Below are positions 1 through 7,514 of a stretch of 64,000 bases of DNA, piece after piece. Origin of the DNA: Arthrobacter sp. StoSoilB22 (GTDB lineage Bacteria; Actinomycetota; Actinomycetes; Actinomycetales; Micrococcaceae); assembly GCF_019977315.1 (NCBI RefSeq), contig NZ_AP024652.1:868001-932000 (forward strand), in the 5' to 3' direction. How positions within the stretch are numbered: position 1 is the stretch's first letter; each line of letters starts with the position of its first letter. The notes below the pieces were generated by a model. It did not search any database. It was not told the origin of the DNA and saw only the letters and a program-made list of their open reading frames with translations. Both the position numbers and the translations under genes were made by a program.

Positions 1-1168
1 CCCGAAGCTCTGCTTCCATGGCAGGCGTCCATTCGCCGTACCTCACAGCCAAGACGTTCCGGGCCAAGTCGACACGGGACATGCCGATGCTTGGCAACTC
101 GGCCTCAACGACCGATACGAGGTCTGCTTCGTTCGCCCGGATGGCGTCAGCCGATGATGGATTGTCATGGATGATGCCGAGATAGCCCACGGGGATGGAC
201 GTTTCGCTAGACACCATCAAGCCGATGCCCTTGAGCATCTCGCCGTGCGGCTGGAAAGTCGCCTGCGACAACTGCTGCAGAGTCGGCTTGACCAGATCGC
301 CAGTTTCCTCATCTCGCGTGTTGGGGAGTGCCCACACGCCGCCGATCAATGCATCAAGAGGCGAAATGCGCTTACCGTCCGCGTCAAGGAAGTGCTCTTC
401 CTCGGCGCCCAGCAGGGCCCGTTGAGGTGCGCCGTAGAACTCGGCGTTGACCTCTTGCCGCAACATCGTGCGCACAGCCATGTCCGTGAAGCCCATCAGA
501 GGGCGTGTGATGCGGGAGTACCCAAAGGGCCGCTCGAGTGAACGCCCCCAAACGTAAGGGGTGCAGGTGACACGATTCGGCACACCAACGTAGACCTTCG
601 TAACGAGCCACTCGTTCTTGAGGTACTGAAGCCTCAAAGTCTCGCCCGGCAGGTAAAGAAGGGCTTCCCACCGGCCAACCAACTCCAAAGCCTGAGTGAC
701 ACGGTTCGTTCGGGTGTCAATTTCCGCCGTTGCTTCCAGCGCGGTCCGAGCGGCCACGATGATCTCAGGCTCGCCAGCGGCTTCATCGCCAGGTGTCACA
801 AAAACGAATGACACCGAATGCTGAAGAGAAGCCTCGATTGCCATGCGCTCGACGGCAGCAAAATAGTTCTCGCCAAAAATCTCTTCAAGCTCGCTGAGCA
901 TCTTGGACTGGCGAGGGAGGGTGAAGCCGTCCGGCCGAACCCTGCGGGACGGAACCTTCACGGCCTTGTTCGGCCAGCCCAGAACGACAGCGAAGTCCCT
1001 CATATGCGGAGGGATCGAAAACCCGATCTTGTCCAGCCGCTTCTTCGAATCGTTGTACGACGTCCGCAGCTGGTTCCGGTCGCGCTTCTTACGGATCAGG
1101 CGGAGCATGCGCTGAAACGTAAGAGACTCCGACTCTGTCAGGGGGCGGGCTACGTCAAGTGAAGCCAA
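1..1168 (-). CDS. Phage portal protein, C-terminus beyond the window
   Basis: Reading leftward from 1168, one uninterrupted frame covers the window edge (about 389 codons visible). The portal forms the dodecameric ring through which DNA is packaged and on which the tail assembles. The middle of the protein carries the stretch RPFGYSRITRPLMGFTD followed by an AEFYGAPQR segment, a pattern typical of SPP1 gp6-like portals of actinobacterial siphophages. A TTG start at 1168 is chosen because an AGGAGG box lies 8 bases upstream, immediately after the terminase stop codon. It directly follows the large terminase gene, the normal phage order. The end of the gene is not in the window. Confidence 0.9.
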   Translation of the reverse strand, partial: MASLDVARPLTESESLTFQRMLRLIRKKRDRNQLRTSYNDSKKRLDKIGFSIPPHMRDFAVVLGWPNKAVKVPSRRVRPDGFTLPRQSKMLSELEEIFGENYFAAVERMAIEASLQHSVSFVFVTPGDEAAGEPEIIVAARTALEATAEIDTRTNRVTQALELVGRWEALLYLPGETLRLQYLKNEWLVTKVYVGVPNRVTCTPYVWGRSLERPFGYSRITRPLMGFTDMAVRTMLRQEVNAEFYGAPQRALLGAEEEHFLDADGKRISPLDALIGGVWALPNTRDEETGDLVKPTLQQLSQATFQPHGEMLKGIGLMVSSETSIPVGYLGIIHDNPSSADAIRANEADLVSVVEAELPSIGMSRVDLARNVLAVRYGEWTPAMEAELR

Positions 1169-1180
1169 GCAGGCCACCTC

Positions 1181-2689
1181 CTAGAAAACGATCGCGCCGC
1201 GCTTCTTCAGAGAAGACTTGACGATACGGCGGGCAAACTTTTTAGCGCCGAAATGGGCGCACGTAACTGCAACTGTGGGAGCGAGGTCAGCGTCCAGGGT
1301 GTCCTTGTTCCACTTGAACGAGCCAGGACGGTTCTTGATCGGGTCCTTGACGACGTGCTTGGCAGAATTGTCGAGGTGTTCCTGCCCGAAGTGCCTTATG
1401 GCTGGATGCTTCTCAACGGCTTCGTACACTCCCGCGCACGCTTGCGTGTACTCGCTGGAGCTCAGAATGAAGACCTTCATCTTCTTCGCCTTGAGTAGCG
1501 GCTCCAACAGATCCCGGCACGGCGAAAGAGCATCGATAACGATCGGGATGCGACGCTTGGCCCGCTCCCACAACCACTCCACCAAGGCCGTCGTTCCGCG
1601 CTCATCAAAAGGCGCATCAGCAGCCAACTCAAGGTAAATGTCGTCGTCATCCGTGAACTGCGAAACACCGATGGAGACCTTCGTGCGCTCTGGGTTCATG
1701 TCGACGCCGTAAGAGGCGATCTGCCAATCCGGATCAGGGTCGTCGATCGCTAGGTCATCCCACTTTGTGAATGCCTTCTTGCCAGCCTCTGTCGGCGTCG
1801 GCCACATGTTCAGGCGCTCTCGAGCGTAAGACCGCGGGGAGAACTCGTTGAGCTCATCCTCGATTGTCTCCATGGAGATGCGAATACCGAGGGCAGGGTT
1901 CGCGTCAGACGCGTTAGTCAGGTCGCGCACAAAGACGGCCAGTTCGGTTTCGTCCATTTTGTCGACGTCGCCTCGGGCGGAGTGCTCGACCCATGCTGCA
2001 CGCCTGTTCTTGCCAGTCACAGCGTTATTCCGCACACGCACAAACGGTTCGCCGCGCTCGGACAAATCCTTCGGCGGGGTGCCCATAAAGATGGTCACAG
2101 GGTCGCCGCCAGGCGCAGCGGAGATCGTCGGCTTGAGCGCTTCCTGCTCGTCCTCTTCGTACTCCTGAGCCTCATCAATGACAAGGACGTCGAAGGAGCT
2201 ACCACGGCCGGCGCCGCCGGTGCGGGCGCCAAGCTCAATCATGCCGCCGTTATTCAGCACAATCGCTTCTTGGCCATTGGTCTTGCGGATCTCAACGACC
2301 ATGGCGTTCAGTTCCGGGAAGGGTGCGTTCGGGTCGTCTTTCTTCTGACCGAAGAACTGAAGCAGGCGCTTGAACGCCTTCCGTGCTGACGTCAACAGAT
2401 GCGAGGTGTGGAGGATTTTCAGGCCCAACTCCACCAGCATGTAAAGCTCGACAGCCTCAAGGCCGCCATTCTTCCCGTTCTGCCGCGGCACCGAGACGCC
2501 CCACGTGCCAGCACACCACTTGCCAGTCGTTGTGGTCCGAAGCCAAGCCCGGACCACCTTCTCCTGCCACTCGTCAAGGATCAGGCCATAACCAGCAGCC
2601 AAGTCGATGGCAGCCTCGGCGTGATCGCACGAGTACCCGCGAGGCTTAGGAGCGATGTAGAAGCGTGCGTCCTGCGAACCCTTCAACAC
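1181..2689 (-). CDS. Terminase large subunit (packaging ATPase/nuclease)
   Basis: A 502-residue packaging motor protein that translocates phage DNA into the prohead and cuts it. The ATPase domain shows a Walker A-like VPRQNGKN at about residues 67-74, a Walker B DVLVIDEAQE with the acidic pair at about 172-173, and a coupling segment FMGTPP near 200. The C-terminal half opens with YGVDMNPE, consistent with the RNase H-like nuclease. The length is normal for the family. The start is a GTG at 2689 (a TTG codon follows directly). It lies between the small-subunit-like gene and the portal gene. Confidence 0.93.
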   Translation of the reverse strand: MLKGSQDARFYIAPKPRGYSCDHAEAAIDLAAGYGLILDEWQEKVVRAWLRTTTTGKWCAGTWGVSVPRQNGKNGGLEAVELYMLVELGLKILHTSHLLTSARKAFKRLLQFFGQKKDDPNAPFPELNAMVVEIRKTNGQEAIVLNNGGMIELGARTGGAGRGSSFDVLVIDEAQEYEEDEQEALKPTISAAPGGDPVTIFMGTPPKDLSERGEPFVRVRNNAVTGKNRRAAWVEHSARGDVDKMDETELAVFVRDLTNASDANPALGIRISMETIEDELNEFSPRSYARERLNMWPTPTEAGKKAFTKWDDLAIDDPDPDWQIASYGVDMNPERTKVSIGVSQFTDDDDIYLELAADAPFDERGTTALVEWLWERAKRRIPIVIDALSPCRDLLEPLLKAKKMKVFILSSSEYTQACAGVYEAVEKHPAIRHFGQEHLDNSAKHVVKDPIKNRPGSFKWNKDTLDADLAPTVAVTCAHFGAKKFARRIVKSSLKKRGAIVF

Positions 2690-2702
2690 ACACCACCACC
2701 GC

Positions 2703-3104
2703 TCAGGCCTTCTTCAAATTCCGAGCCCGTATCCGATCAAGCGGGGTGACGCCGGCGGGTACTGGCTTAGCCGATGCAGGATTCGCGGCCGCTTCGGGCG
2801 GGGAAAGCTTCGTAAGAATCGTGGCCAGAGCAATAGCTTGCTGGCGGGCCTCAGCCAGCGGGGCAGCGAACTTGACCTCAACGTTGATGTTCCGATCTTC
2901 GCCGTCGTCCTCAAAGGCATGAAGCCGGAATTGCATCAAGTTCAGAACACCCTTGCCCTGAATAATGTTGTCAAGCTCGTCCAAGCGATCAGCGGTTCGG
3001 GCAGCCTCAAGAGCCAGAGCGTTCCGCGCAACGTCAGTGCCCGACAATGCCTTCCACACCTCAAGACCACGCTCACCAAGGCCAGCAGGAACATCGGCGG
3101 TCAT
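2703..3104 (-). CDS. Terminase small subunit-like protein
   Basis: A 133-residue protein beginning MTADVPAGLGERG. The pattern of a GLG(E/A)RG start, a long helix with LALEAARTADRLDELD, and a basic C-terminal tail DRIRARNLKKA is typical of actinophage small terminase subunits, which recognise the packaging site. The ATG at 3104 overlaps the TGA of the upstream gene in an ATGA junction, which decides this start over an in-frame start 81 bases earlier. It lies immediately upstream of the large subunit. The assignment rests on pattern and position rather than on a catalytic motif. Confidence 0.75.
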   Translation of the reverse strand: MTADVPAGLGERGLEVWKALSGTDVARNALALEAARTADRLDELDNIIQGKGVLNLMQFRLHAFEDDGEDRNINVEVKFAAPLAEARQQAIALATILTKLSPPEAAANPASAKPVPAGVTPLDRIRARNLKKA

Positions 3105-3445
3105 AGTCGAACCACGTCGATGCCGCCAACTCGCCGAATGGTGTCCACCAAGTTCTCCACGAGAGCAACATCGAGATGGTGCCAATCAGCGATAACCAGA
3201 GTCGTTAGCCCGAGAGATGGAATCTTCGACGTGCTCGTTGCCAAAAGCCTCAGAGAACCACCTGCAGCGTGGTCGATCTGCTCATAGCCATTCGCCCGGT
3301 AAACACGCGAAAGCTCGTAGTCAGGGACAGCATCAGCGACGGCATTGAAGGTGTTCCGCGTTGACACGCGAGTAATTCCCATCAATCCGATTGTCTTACC
3401 AGCGCGCAGGTCGGCAACGAGGCCGTCCACAACATATCGGTTCAC
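3101..3445 (-). CDS. Phage protein with a P-loop-ATPase-like core, function unknown
   Basis: A 114-residue protein that starts at a GTG with AGGAGG six bases upstream. The order of elements recalls a RecA-type ATPase core: an AGKTIGLMGITR segment in place of Walker A, then GGSLRLLATSTSK, then a hydrophobic strand ending in Asp (LTTLVIADW) like Walker B. The glycine-rich loop is not a full Walker A, so activity is uncertain. The neighbouring gene at 3455-3799 has the same layout, and the two look like diverged copies. Both sit just ahead of the terminase genes. No confident function. Confidence 0.7.
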   Translation of the reverse strand: MNRYVVDGLVADLRAGKTIGLMGITRVSTRNTFNAVADAVPDYELSRVYRANGYEQIDHAAGGSLRLLATSTSKIPSLGLTTLVIADWHHLDVALVENLVDTIRRVGGIDVVRL

Positions 3446-3454
3446 GTGGACCTC

Positions 3455-3799
3455 CTAGTAACCGGCCAGGGTGCCGTCTTTGCTTGCCGCCAGATAGGGC
3501 AGAAGCTCGTCAACGACATCGCGGTTCGATCCGATCGGCACATAACAACGGTCAAGGTTCTGTGCACGCTGAGAACCAGCAAAGGACAGGAACCGCAGCG
3601 TTCCACCGCCAGGGAAAGTCATGTACTCGCCGCCGAGAGCATGGATCACCTCGGCGACGATCTTCAACTCCGGATACTCAGTGAGGAAATCCTGAAAGAC
3701 CGCATTGGTGTCAGATTTCGTGTGCCCGAAAATCCCCACGTGGCCGCCGTCAACAGCAGTAAGCAACGCATCGGCAGCCAAAGACTTCGACATGATCAC
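3455..3799 (-). CDS. Phage protein, second P-loop-ATPase-like copy, function unknown
   Basis: A 114-residue protein from a GTG at 3799, chosen because an AAGGAG box lies six bases upstream; the ATG two codons later is spaced too far from it. It contains GGHVGIFGHTKSDT, a GGGTLRFLSFAGSQ strand-loop and a hydrophobic RCYVPIGSNRD strand, the same order as its neighbour at 3101-3445 (GGSLRLLATSTSK, then a strand). The Walker B acid is not obvious here. It is separated from the next gene by nine bases and is probably co-transcribed with the terminase genes. Confidence 0.7.
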   Translation of the reverse strand: MIMSKSLAADALLTAVDGGHVGIFGHTKSDTNAVFQDFLTEYPELKIVAEVIHALGGEYMTFPGGGTLRFLSFAGSQRAQNLDRCYVPIGSNRDVVDELLPYLAASKDGTLAGY

Positions 3800-4008
3800 G
3801 GGGAACTCCTTCAAAGTTTGAGCCGCGCCGCCCACGAGAGCAGGGGGCTCTCAAGCAAGCAGCGCGGCAGTCGAAATGCTGGTGAGGCCAACGAAAAACA
3901 GCCAACCGCGTCCAGTGGGGGAGCTCGGGGGGATATTTTTGCCCTATGCCAGAGGGAGGGCGCGGCCCGGGGGTGGGAGGGGATTCCCCCCACCCCCGGA
4001 TTGGGGTT
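3800..4008. other. Non-coding gap beside terminase genes with GC-rich inverted repeat; candidate packaging site
   Basis: This 209-base stretch holds no convincing gene. It contains a perfect 11-base inverted repeat (CCGGGGGTGGG at 3967-3977 and its complement at 3989-3999), a run of G/C blocks, and a T-rich GGGGGGATATTTTTGCC element near 3935. In many actinophages the cos site lies between an HNH gene and the small terminase, which is the arrangement here. Calling it a packaging site is inference from position and base composition. Confidence 0.35.
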
Positions 4009-4530
4009 TCAAGCGCCTAGGACAAGGTCCATTTGGGCTTTTATGGCTTCGTCTGTGAGCCGTTCGTCGCCTCGGACTGCGTTGCACCATCGGTGTGCTG
4101 TTCGCAGGTTGTTTGGCGTGTGGTCAGGCTTTGATGTGGATGCCTTGGGCTTGATGTGATCGAGCGATGGAGCAAGCGGACTGTTCGCATGCGCGTCTTG
4201 ATCTATGGGGTGTTGGCATATCTTGCATGTCCATGCGTCGCGTTCATAGATGGAGTGTCGGTCGCGATCTGATATCCATCGTCCTCGGTTCCATTCGCCC
4301 GTCTTGACGAAGTACGAGCGAGCCCACTTGGCATAGCGTTCAGCATGGGCAGCGGTACATGGTGCACATCGGCATCCGTACCGGTACTTGCTTGCTGTGC
4401 CATGTGTGACCTTGGGTGGTGGTGTTGGTGTGCCATAGCGCTTGAACTTGCGGTAGTGGTTCTCGCAGTAGGTCAAGCGGATCTTCCCTGCGCGCGAGCA
4501 TTGGTCTACTGAGCATGTGTTCGCGGGCAA
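4009..4530 (-). CDS. HNH endonuclease
   Basis: A 173-residue protein with an N-terminal zinc-binding region (CSVDQC, then CENHY, and GCRCAPC) and a C-terminal HNH nuclease core: CKICQHPI, then SLDHIKP with the catalytic His, then an NNLRTAHRWCN segment with the second metal-binding residues. The start is a TTG at 4530 with AAGGTGG about ten bases upstream. HNH proteins beside the terminase are needed for DNA packaging in several cos phages, so a packaging role fits the position; a homing role cannot be excluded. Confidence 0.88.
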   Translation of the reverse strand: MPANTCSVDQCSRAGKIRLTYCENHYRKFKRYGTPTPPPKVTHGTASKYRYGCRCAPCTAAHAERYAKWARSYFVKTGEWNRGRWISDRDRHSIYERDAWTCKICQHPIDQDAHANSPLAPSLDHIKPKASTSKPDHTPNNLRTAHRWCNAVRGDERLTDEAIKAQMDLVLGA

Positions 4531-4536
4531 GGATGG

Positions 4537-4848
4537 TCACCACCTTCGGCTGGTCTTGAGTGGCTTGGGTGGTTGAAGTGCGAGGACCTTTGCGTGACCT
4601 GGTGGCTTGTTGCCACGCTTGGCATTGCAGAGGCGGTGGGCGAGTCGGCAGTTGGATCGCTCGAAGGGTGAGCCTCCCTTGGATACCGGGATGATCTCGT
4701 CTATCTCGGGTGATCCTGGCAGGCCGTGAGGAAGCGTCTTGTCCACGATGAGGCCGCATAACCAGCAGTGGGTTTCTTCCCTTAGGACTCTTGCCCTGAG
4801 CTTGTTGCGCATTGCGCTGTTTGCCCTGCGTGGGTTGTTGGAAGCCAT
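4537..4848 (-). CDS. HNH endonuclease, second copy
   Basis: A 103-residue protein with CWLCGLIVD followed by EIDEIIPVSKGG (the first metal and catalytic region of HNH, with Asp-Glu in place of the usual Asp-His) and SNCRLAHRLCNAKRG (the last HNH segment). The ATG at 4848 has GGGAGG eight bases upstream, which decides it over longer in-frame versions. It ends seven bases before the next HNH gene. The replaced His in the DH motif makes reduced or altered activity possible. Confidence 0.82.
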   Translation of the reverse strand: MASNNPRRANSAMRNKLRARVLREETHCWLCGLIVDKTLPHGLPGSPEIDEIIPVSKGGSPFERSNCRLAHRLCNAKRGNKPPGHAKVLALQPPKPLKTSRRW

Positions 4849-4861
4849 CTGATCGGCCTCC

Positions 4862-5035
4862 CTAAGTGTGTTCCGGTGTCGTAGCAGGAGCGCTTGGGAT
4901 GGAAGAAAGGACATCCCTGGACGTCGTTGCGTCCTGCGCTTCCTTGGTTCCGTGCACGCTGTGACAGCCTTTGGCGTGTTTGGTGGCTTTGACTGCGACA
5001 CCGGAAGTGTTTCCCCGCTCGCCCTGCTCGCGCAT
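4862..5035 (-). CDS. Possible small protein upstream of the HNH gene
   Basis: A 57-codon frame beginning MREQGERGNTSG and ending at a TAG just before the ribosome-binding site of the HNH gene. The composition is protein-like, but there is no clear ribosome-binding site and no family is recognised. The rest of the stretch between the tRNA and the HNH gene shows nothing convincing. Confidence 0.25.
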   Translation of the reverse strand: MREQGERGNTSGVAVKATKHAKGCHSVHGTKEAQDATTSRDVLSSIPSAPATTPEHT

Positions 5036-5150
5036 GTTTGTTGATCAGGGGCGGGAAGTTTTGGAAGAGCATGGCGGGCTGCTGACCGAGCCATTTATCC
5101 AGGGTGCGAATTGACGTCGCCTGGCACCACGCGTTGGCCGTGCTCTTCAG

Positions 5151-5222
5151 CTGGCTACCGTGGATTCGAACCACGAACCGACGCATTAACAGTGCGTTGC
5201 TCTGCCGTTGAGCTAGTAGCCA
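5151..5222 (-). tRNA. tRNA-Asn (anticodon GTT), phage-encoded
   Basis: A 72-base cloverleaf on the minus strand. The acceptor arms TGGCTAC/GTAGCCA pair fully, the D stem is GCTC/GAGC, the anticodon stem is ACGCA/TGCGT around the loop CTGTTAA, and the T stem is CGTGG/CCACG around TTCGAAT. The anticodon is GTT. CCA is not encoded. It lies inside the prophage, between a terminator and the HNH/terminase genes, so it is a phage-carried tRNA rather than a host gene. Confidence 0.9.
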
Positions 5223-5306
5223 TTTGTGCCGGCGTCTCTCGACATGCGGCTGTGCGCTTGACCCTGCGCGGGAGATGTCGACCTCCATGGGGGGATGAGG
5301 GCAAAC

Positions 5307-5337
5307 AAAAAGCCGGACGCTTGATGCGTTCCGGCTT
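5307..5337 (-). terminator. Rho-independent terminator at end of the small-gene operon
   Basis: On the minus strand an AAGCCGG stem extended by ACGC/GCGT closes a short ATCAA loop and is followed by TTTTTG. It lies 38 bases past the stop of the 5375-5989 gene and upstream of the tRNA-Asn, so it probably ends the long leftward early transcript before the tRNA and packaging genes. Confidence 0.85.
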
Positions 5338-5374
5338 GGATTTTTCGAGACTTGTGACCTCGACAGGGTTGAGC

Positions 5375-5989
5375 TTAATTCACTTCTGCCACTTCAGCAA
5401 CATTGGCTGTCGGTGTGTTGGATGCGGCACGGAGCCATCTAAGTTCGTCTCCGCTCCATTCGGCCTTGCAGCCGTCACAGTTGGCTGTCCATTGCGATGG
5501 CGGGGCCATCTCATCCGCGTCTTCGTCCCAGTGGTGGACGGCGAGGCATGGTTCGCGTTCGGGCCCGTAGAAGCGTTGTCCGCACGCTGGGCATGGGATT
5601 GAAGGGCGCCACGGCGGTCGTTTGGATACGAGCATTTCCTTGATGTCGTTGATCCATGTTTGGGTGACGCCTTCGAGGTAGGGCTGCCATTCGGTGGATG
5701 CTGCGGTTGACCAAGCGCGTAGTAGGTCCACGAGGCCGCCGCGGTACTCGTTGCCGGTCATCGCTAGGTGTTCGGCAAGGGCTTTAGCTTTGATGTCGTT
5801 TTCGAGTTTGACGGCTTTGTGATTGACGATCATGCCCATGCCGCCGGATCCTCCGCCTTGGGCGCCCATGTTGGAGCCGCATGCTGCGCGGAGTTCGGCG
5901 AGCAGAGGTGGCGCTTTATGGAAGCCTCCGTCGTCGCCGTGGGTCATGTGCTCGTTGGTCAGCTGGTGGATGGTGTCTTTCAGGCTCAC
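5375..5989 (-). CDS. Hypothetical phage protein with C-terminal zinc-finger-like cysteines
   Basis: A 204-residue protein not recognised by name. Residues 35-55 are rich in Gly and Met (GAQGGGSGGMGM). The middle is helical. The last third has paired cysteines (CPACGQRF, then CDGCKAEW) that could bind zinc. The ATG at 5989 overlaps the upstream stop in an ATGA junction. It is the last gene before the terminator at 5307-5337. Confidence 0.75.
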   Translation of the reverse strand: MSLKDTIHQLTNEHMTHGDDGGFHKAPPLLAELRAACGSNMGAQGGGSGGMGMIVNHKAVKLENDIKAKALAEHLAMTGNEYRGGLVDLLRAWSTAASTEWQPYLEGVTQTWINDIKEMLVSKRPPWRPSIPCPACGQRFYGPEREPCLAVHHWDEDADEMAPPSQWTANCDGCKAEWSGDELRWLRAASNTPTANVAEVAEVN

Positions 5990-6411
5990 AGATTGCCTCC
6001 TAGTTCCGTTACAGCGTGTGCGGGGAGTGGTGCGAAGTACTCTTCGACGTTGAGGATGCCGAGGTCTGATGGGTGTGGGTCGTGGACGAGTTTTCCGGCG
6101 CGGTCAACGATCACGGCGTGGTGGAAGTCTCCACGTGGGGATGGTCCGACGCCGATGAAGAGTTCCAAGCCGGGCGGTATGTGCTGGGCGTCGCGCCATT
6201 TGCGGAGGCTGAGCTGATGCTTTTCCCAGACGTAGGTGTATGTTTCTCCCCACCAGTCTTCGAGGCCTACGAAGTGAGGGACACTGTCGTAGTCTTCGAC
6301 GTCGAGTAGTGAGGCGATGCATGCTTTCCAGCAGTCTCCTGGGATGCCGTTTGCGTCGTGTCCGTCGCCGCGGGCTGGGTCAGCCAGGATGCGTTGTTTG
6401 TGGGGCTTCAC
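5986..6411 (-). CDS. Papain-like cysteine peptidase-fold phage protein
   Basis: A 141-residue protein. It shows GDCWKACIASLL near residues 25-36, with a Cys at the head of a helix as in papain-like (C39/NlpC-type) folds, then DFHHAVIVD with a candidate catalytic His near residue 98, and LVHDPHPSD with a candidate Asp. Proteins of this type recur in actinophage early regions, but their substrate is unknown. The start and end overlap the neighbours by four bases. Peptidase activity is inference; some members could act as acyltransferases or be inactive. Confidence 0.7.
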   Translation of the reverse strand: MKPHKQRILADPARGDGHDANGIPGDCWKACIASLLDVEDYDSVPHFVGLEDWWGETYTYVWEKHQLSLRKWRDAQHIPPGLELFIGVGPSPRGDFHHAVIVDRAGKLVHDPHPSDLGILNVEEYFAPLPAHAVTELGGNL

Positions 6412-6635
6412 GTGTTGCCTCCTATGAGTTCGGTGGGTGCGGGCATTCCGGTTTGTTCTGCGTAGACGTGCATGAGGCCCAGTGCTGCGGCTTTGAGGTG
6501 CAGGTGGGCCTCTGGTGTGAGTTTGGGTTCGAGGTCTCGGACGAGTTCGACGGTGGATCTCATTGCCCGGAAGAGTTTGGCGACGTCGGGATCCTGTTTG
6601 GCCGGGTGGCCGCCAGGCTTACGTTTGGCGGTCAC
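6408..6635 (-). CDS. Hypothetical small phage protein
   Basis: A 75-residue protein starting at GTG 6635 (VTAKRKPGGHPAKQ) with GGAAAG about nine bases upstream. The N-terminus is basic, followed by helices with ELVRDLEPKLTPEAHLHLKAAALGLM. The start overlaps the end of the upstream gene by 17 bases and its stop overlaps the next ATG. No family recognised. Confidence 0.65.
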   Translation of the reverse strand: MTAKRKPGGHPAKQDPDVAKLFRAMRSTVELVRDLEPKLTPEAHLHLKAAALGLMHVYAEQTGMPAPTELIGGNT

Positions 6636-7152
6636 GTTTGATTTCTTTCCATGCGCGATGCCGGAAGTATTGGCGCAGTGCGTGGCCAGCTTTATCCCAT
6701 TCGGTCGTCCGGACGCTTGAAAGCAGAGCTTTTGCCCTGTTTTCGATCTCTGATTCAACCTCCGGAGGGTGGATGATCTGGACAGTCCAGTACTCGTCCC
6801 CTTGGTAGTCGAGTTCGATTTGATGAGTGCCTATCCCAGCCTCTTCGGCAGCCTCGTAAACGGATTCCTGACAGGAGTCACTGTGAATAGCGGCGCATTG
6901 TTTGCTCTCGGTGCACCACATGCCTTCAATGCCTCGGTGGAAGACTCCGTGGCGGGTGTACTCGCCGTCGTCCTCTTGGTCCTCCGTAGGCTCGTACTCG
7001 TCCTTGATGCACTGCTGGCATTCCCACCAGAGCTGGCAGCTGCTTTCCCCGGGGCATTCGACCGTGTACTTGACCTCGTCGATGTACTGGTCATCGGGCA
7101 GATCTTCGTCCATGTTCGGGACGGCTGTGACGGTGATCTTGTGGGGTGTCAT
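6619..7152 (-). CDS. Cysteine-rich hypothetical phage protein
   Basis: A 177-residue acidic protein starting at ATG 7152, with GGAAGGAAG just upstream. The N-terminus HKITVTA leads into VECPGESSC, then WWECQQC and later CTESKQC, suggesting a zinc-binding or disulfide-bearing domain. The same opening pattern (H.ITVTA, then (V/F)EC.G, then further Cys) is seen in the 10649-11038 protein, so the two may be diverged copies. Function unknown. Confidence 0.75.
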   Translation of the reverse strand: MTPHKITVTAVPNMDEDLPDDQYIDEVKYTVECPGESSCQLWWECQQCIKDEYEPTEDQEDDGEYTRHGVFHRGIEGMWCTESKQCAAIHSDSCQESVYEAAEEAGIGTHQIELDYQGDEYWTVQIIHPPEVESEIENRAKALLSSVRTTEWDKAGHALRQYFRHRAWKEIKRDRQT

Positions 7153-7514
7153 GGCTTCCTTCCGTTGTGTATGAGTTGCCGCCTTTTGAGTGGCTTTGGC
7201 GGACGGGGCCCGAAGAACAACCGGTCGAACGCCTTTCGTTGGCGTTTTTCGCGGCGCGTTTTGGGCGGGATGAATTTCACGGGCACCGTGAGGCTGCGGC
7301 TGGGTGGCGTGGTGATGATTTCGGCGCCCCATTCGGTGTCCGTGGTGGTGAAGGACACTGATTCCATGATGTTCGGGCCGAGGATGGTTCCGTTGTCGAA
7401 CATGGCGATGATCTGCTTGCCGATGATCATCTGCTCTGGGCGGCCGGTGTTGTTGACGACTTTGGCGATGCCTGGCGCGATGTAGCCACCTGCGCTGAAT
7501 GGCTGATCAGTCAT
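7149..7514 (-). CDS. Small phage protein with a tape-measure-like terminal motif
   Basis: A 121-residue protein starting at ATG 7514 (a TTG four codons earlier is possible). Its first 40 residues read SAGGYIAPGIAKVVNNTG followed by RPEQMII, the pattern (GG..xPG...V.N.TGRPE.) found at the C-terminal end of many tape measure proteins. The C-terminus is strongly basic with KTRREKRQRK and KPLKRRQ. It sits among early genes, far from where a tail gene would lie. Function unknown. Confidence 0.65.
   Translation of the reverse strand: MTDQPFSAGGYIAPGIAKVVNNTGRPEQMIIGKQIIAMFDNGTILGPNIMESVSFTTTDTEWGAEIITTPPSRSLTVPVKFIPPKTRREKRQRKAFDRLFFGPRPPKPLKRRQLIHNGRKP

Noticed and set aside
4782..5288. 168-codon leftward open frame over the tRNA-Asn
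   Set aside because: It runs through the tRNA and the HNH gene in another frame, with no ribosome-binding site.
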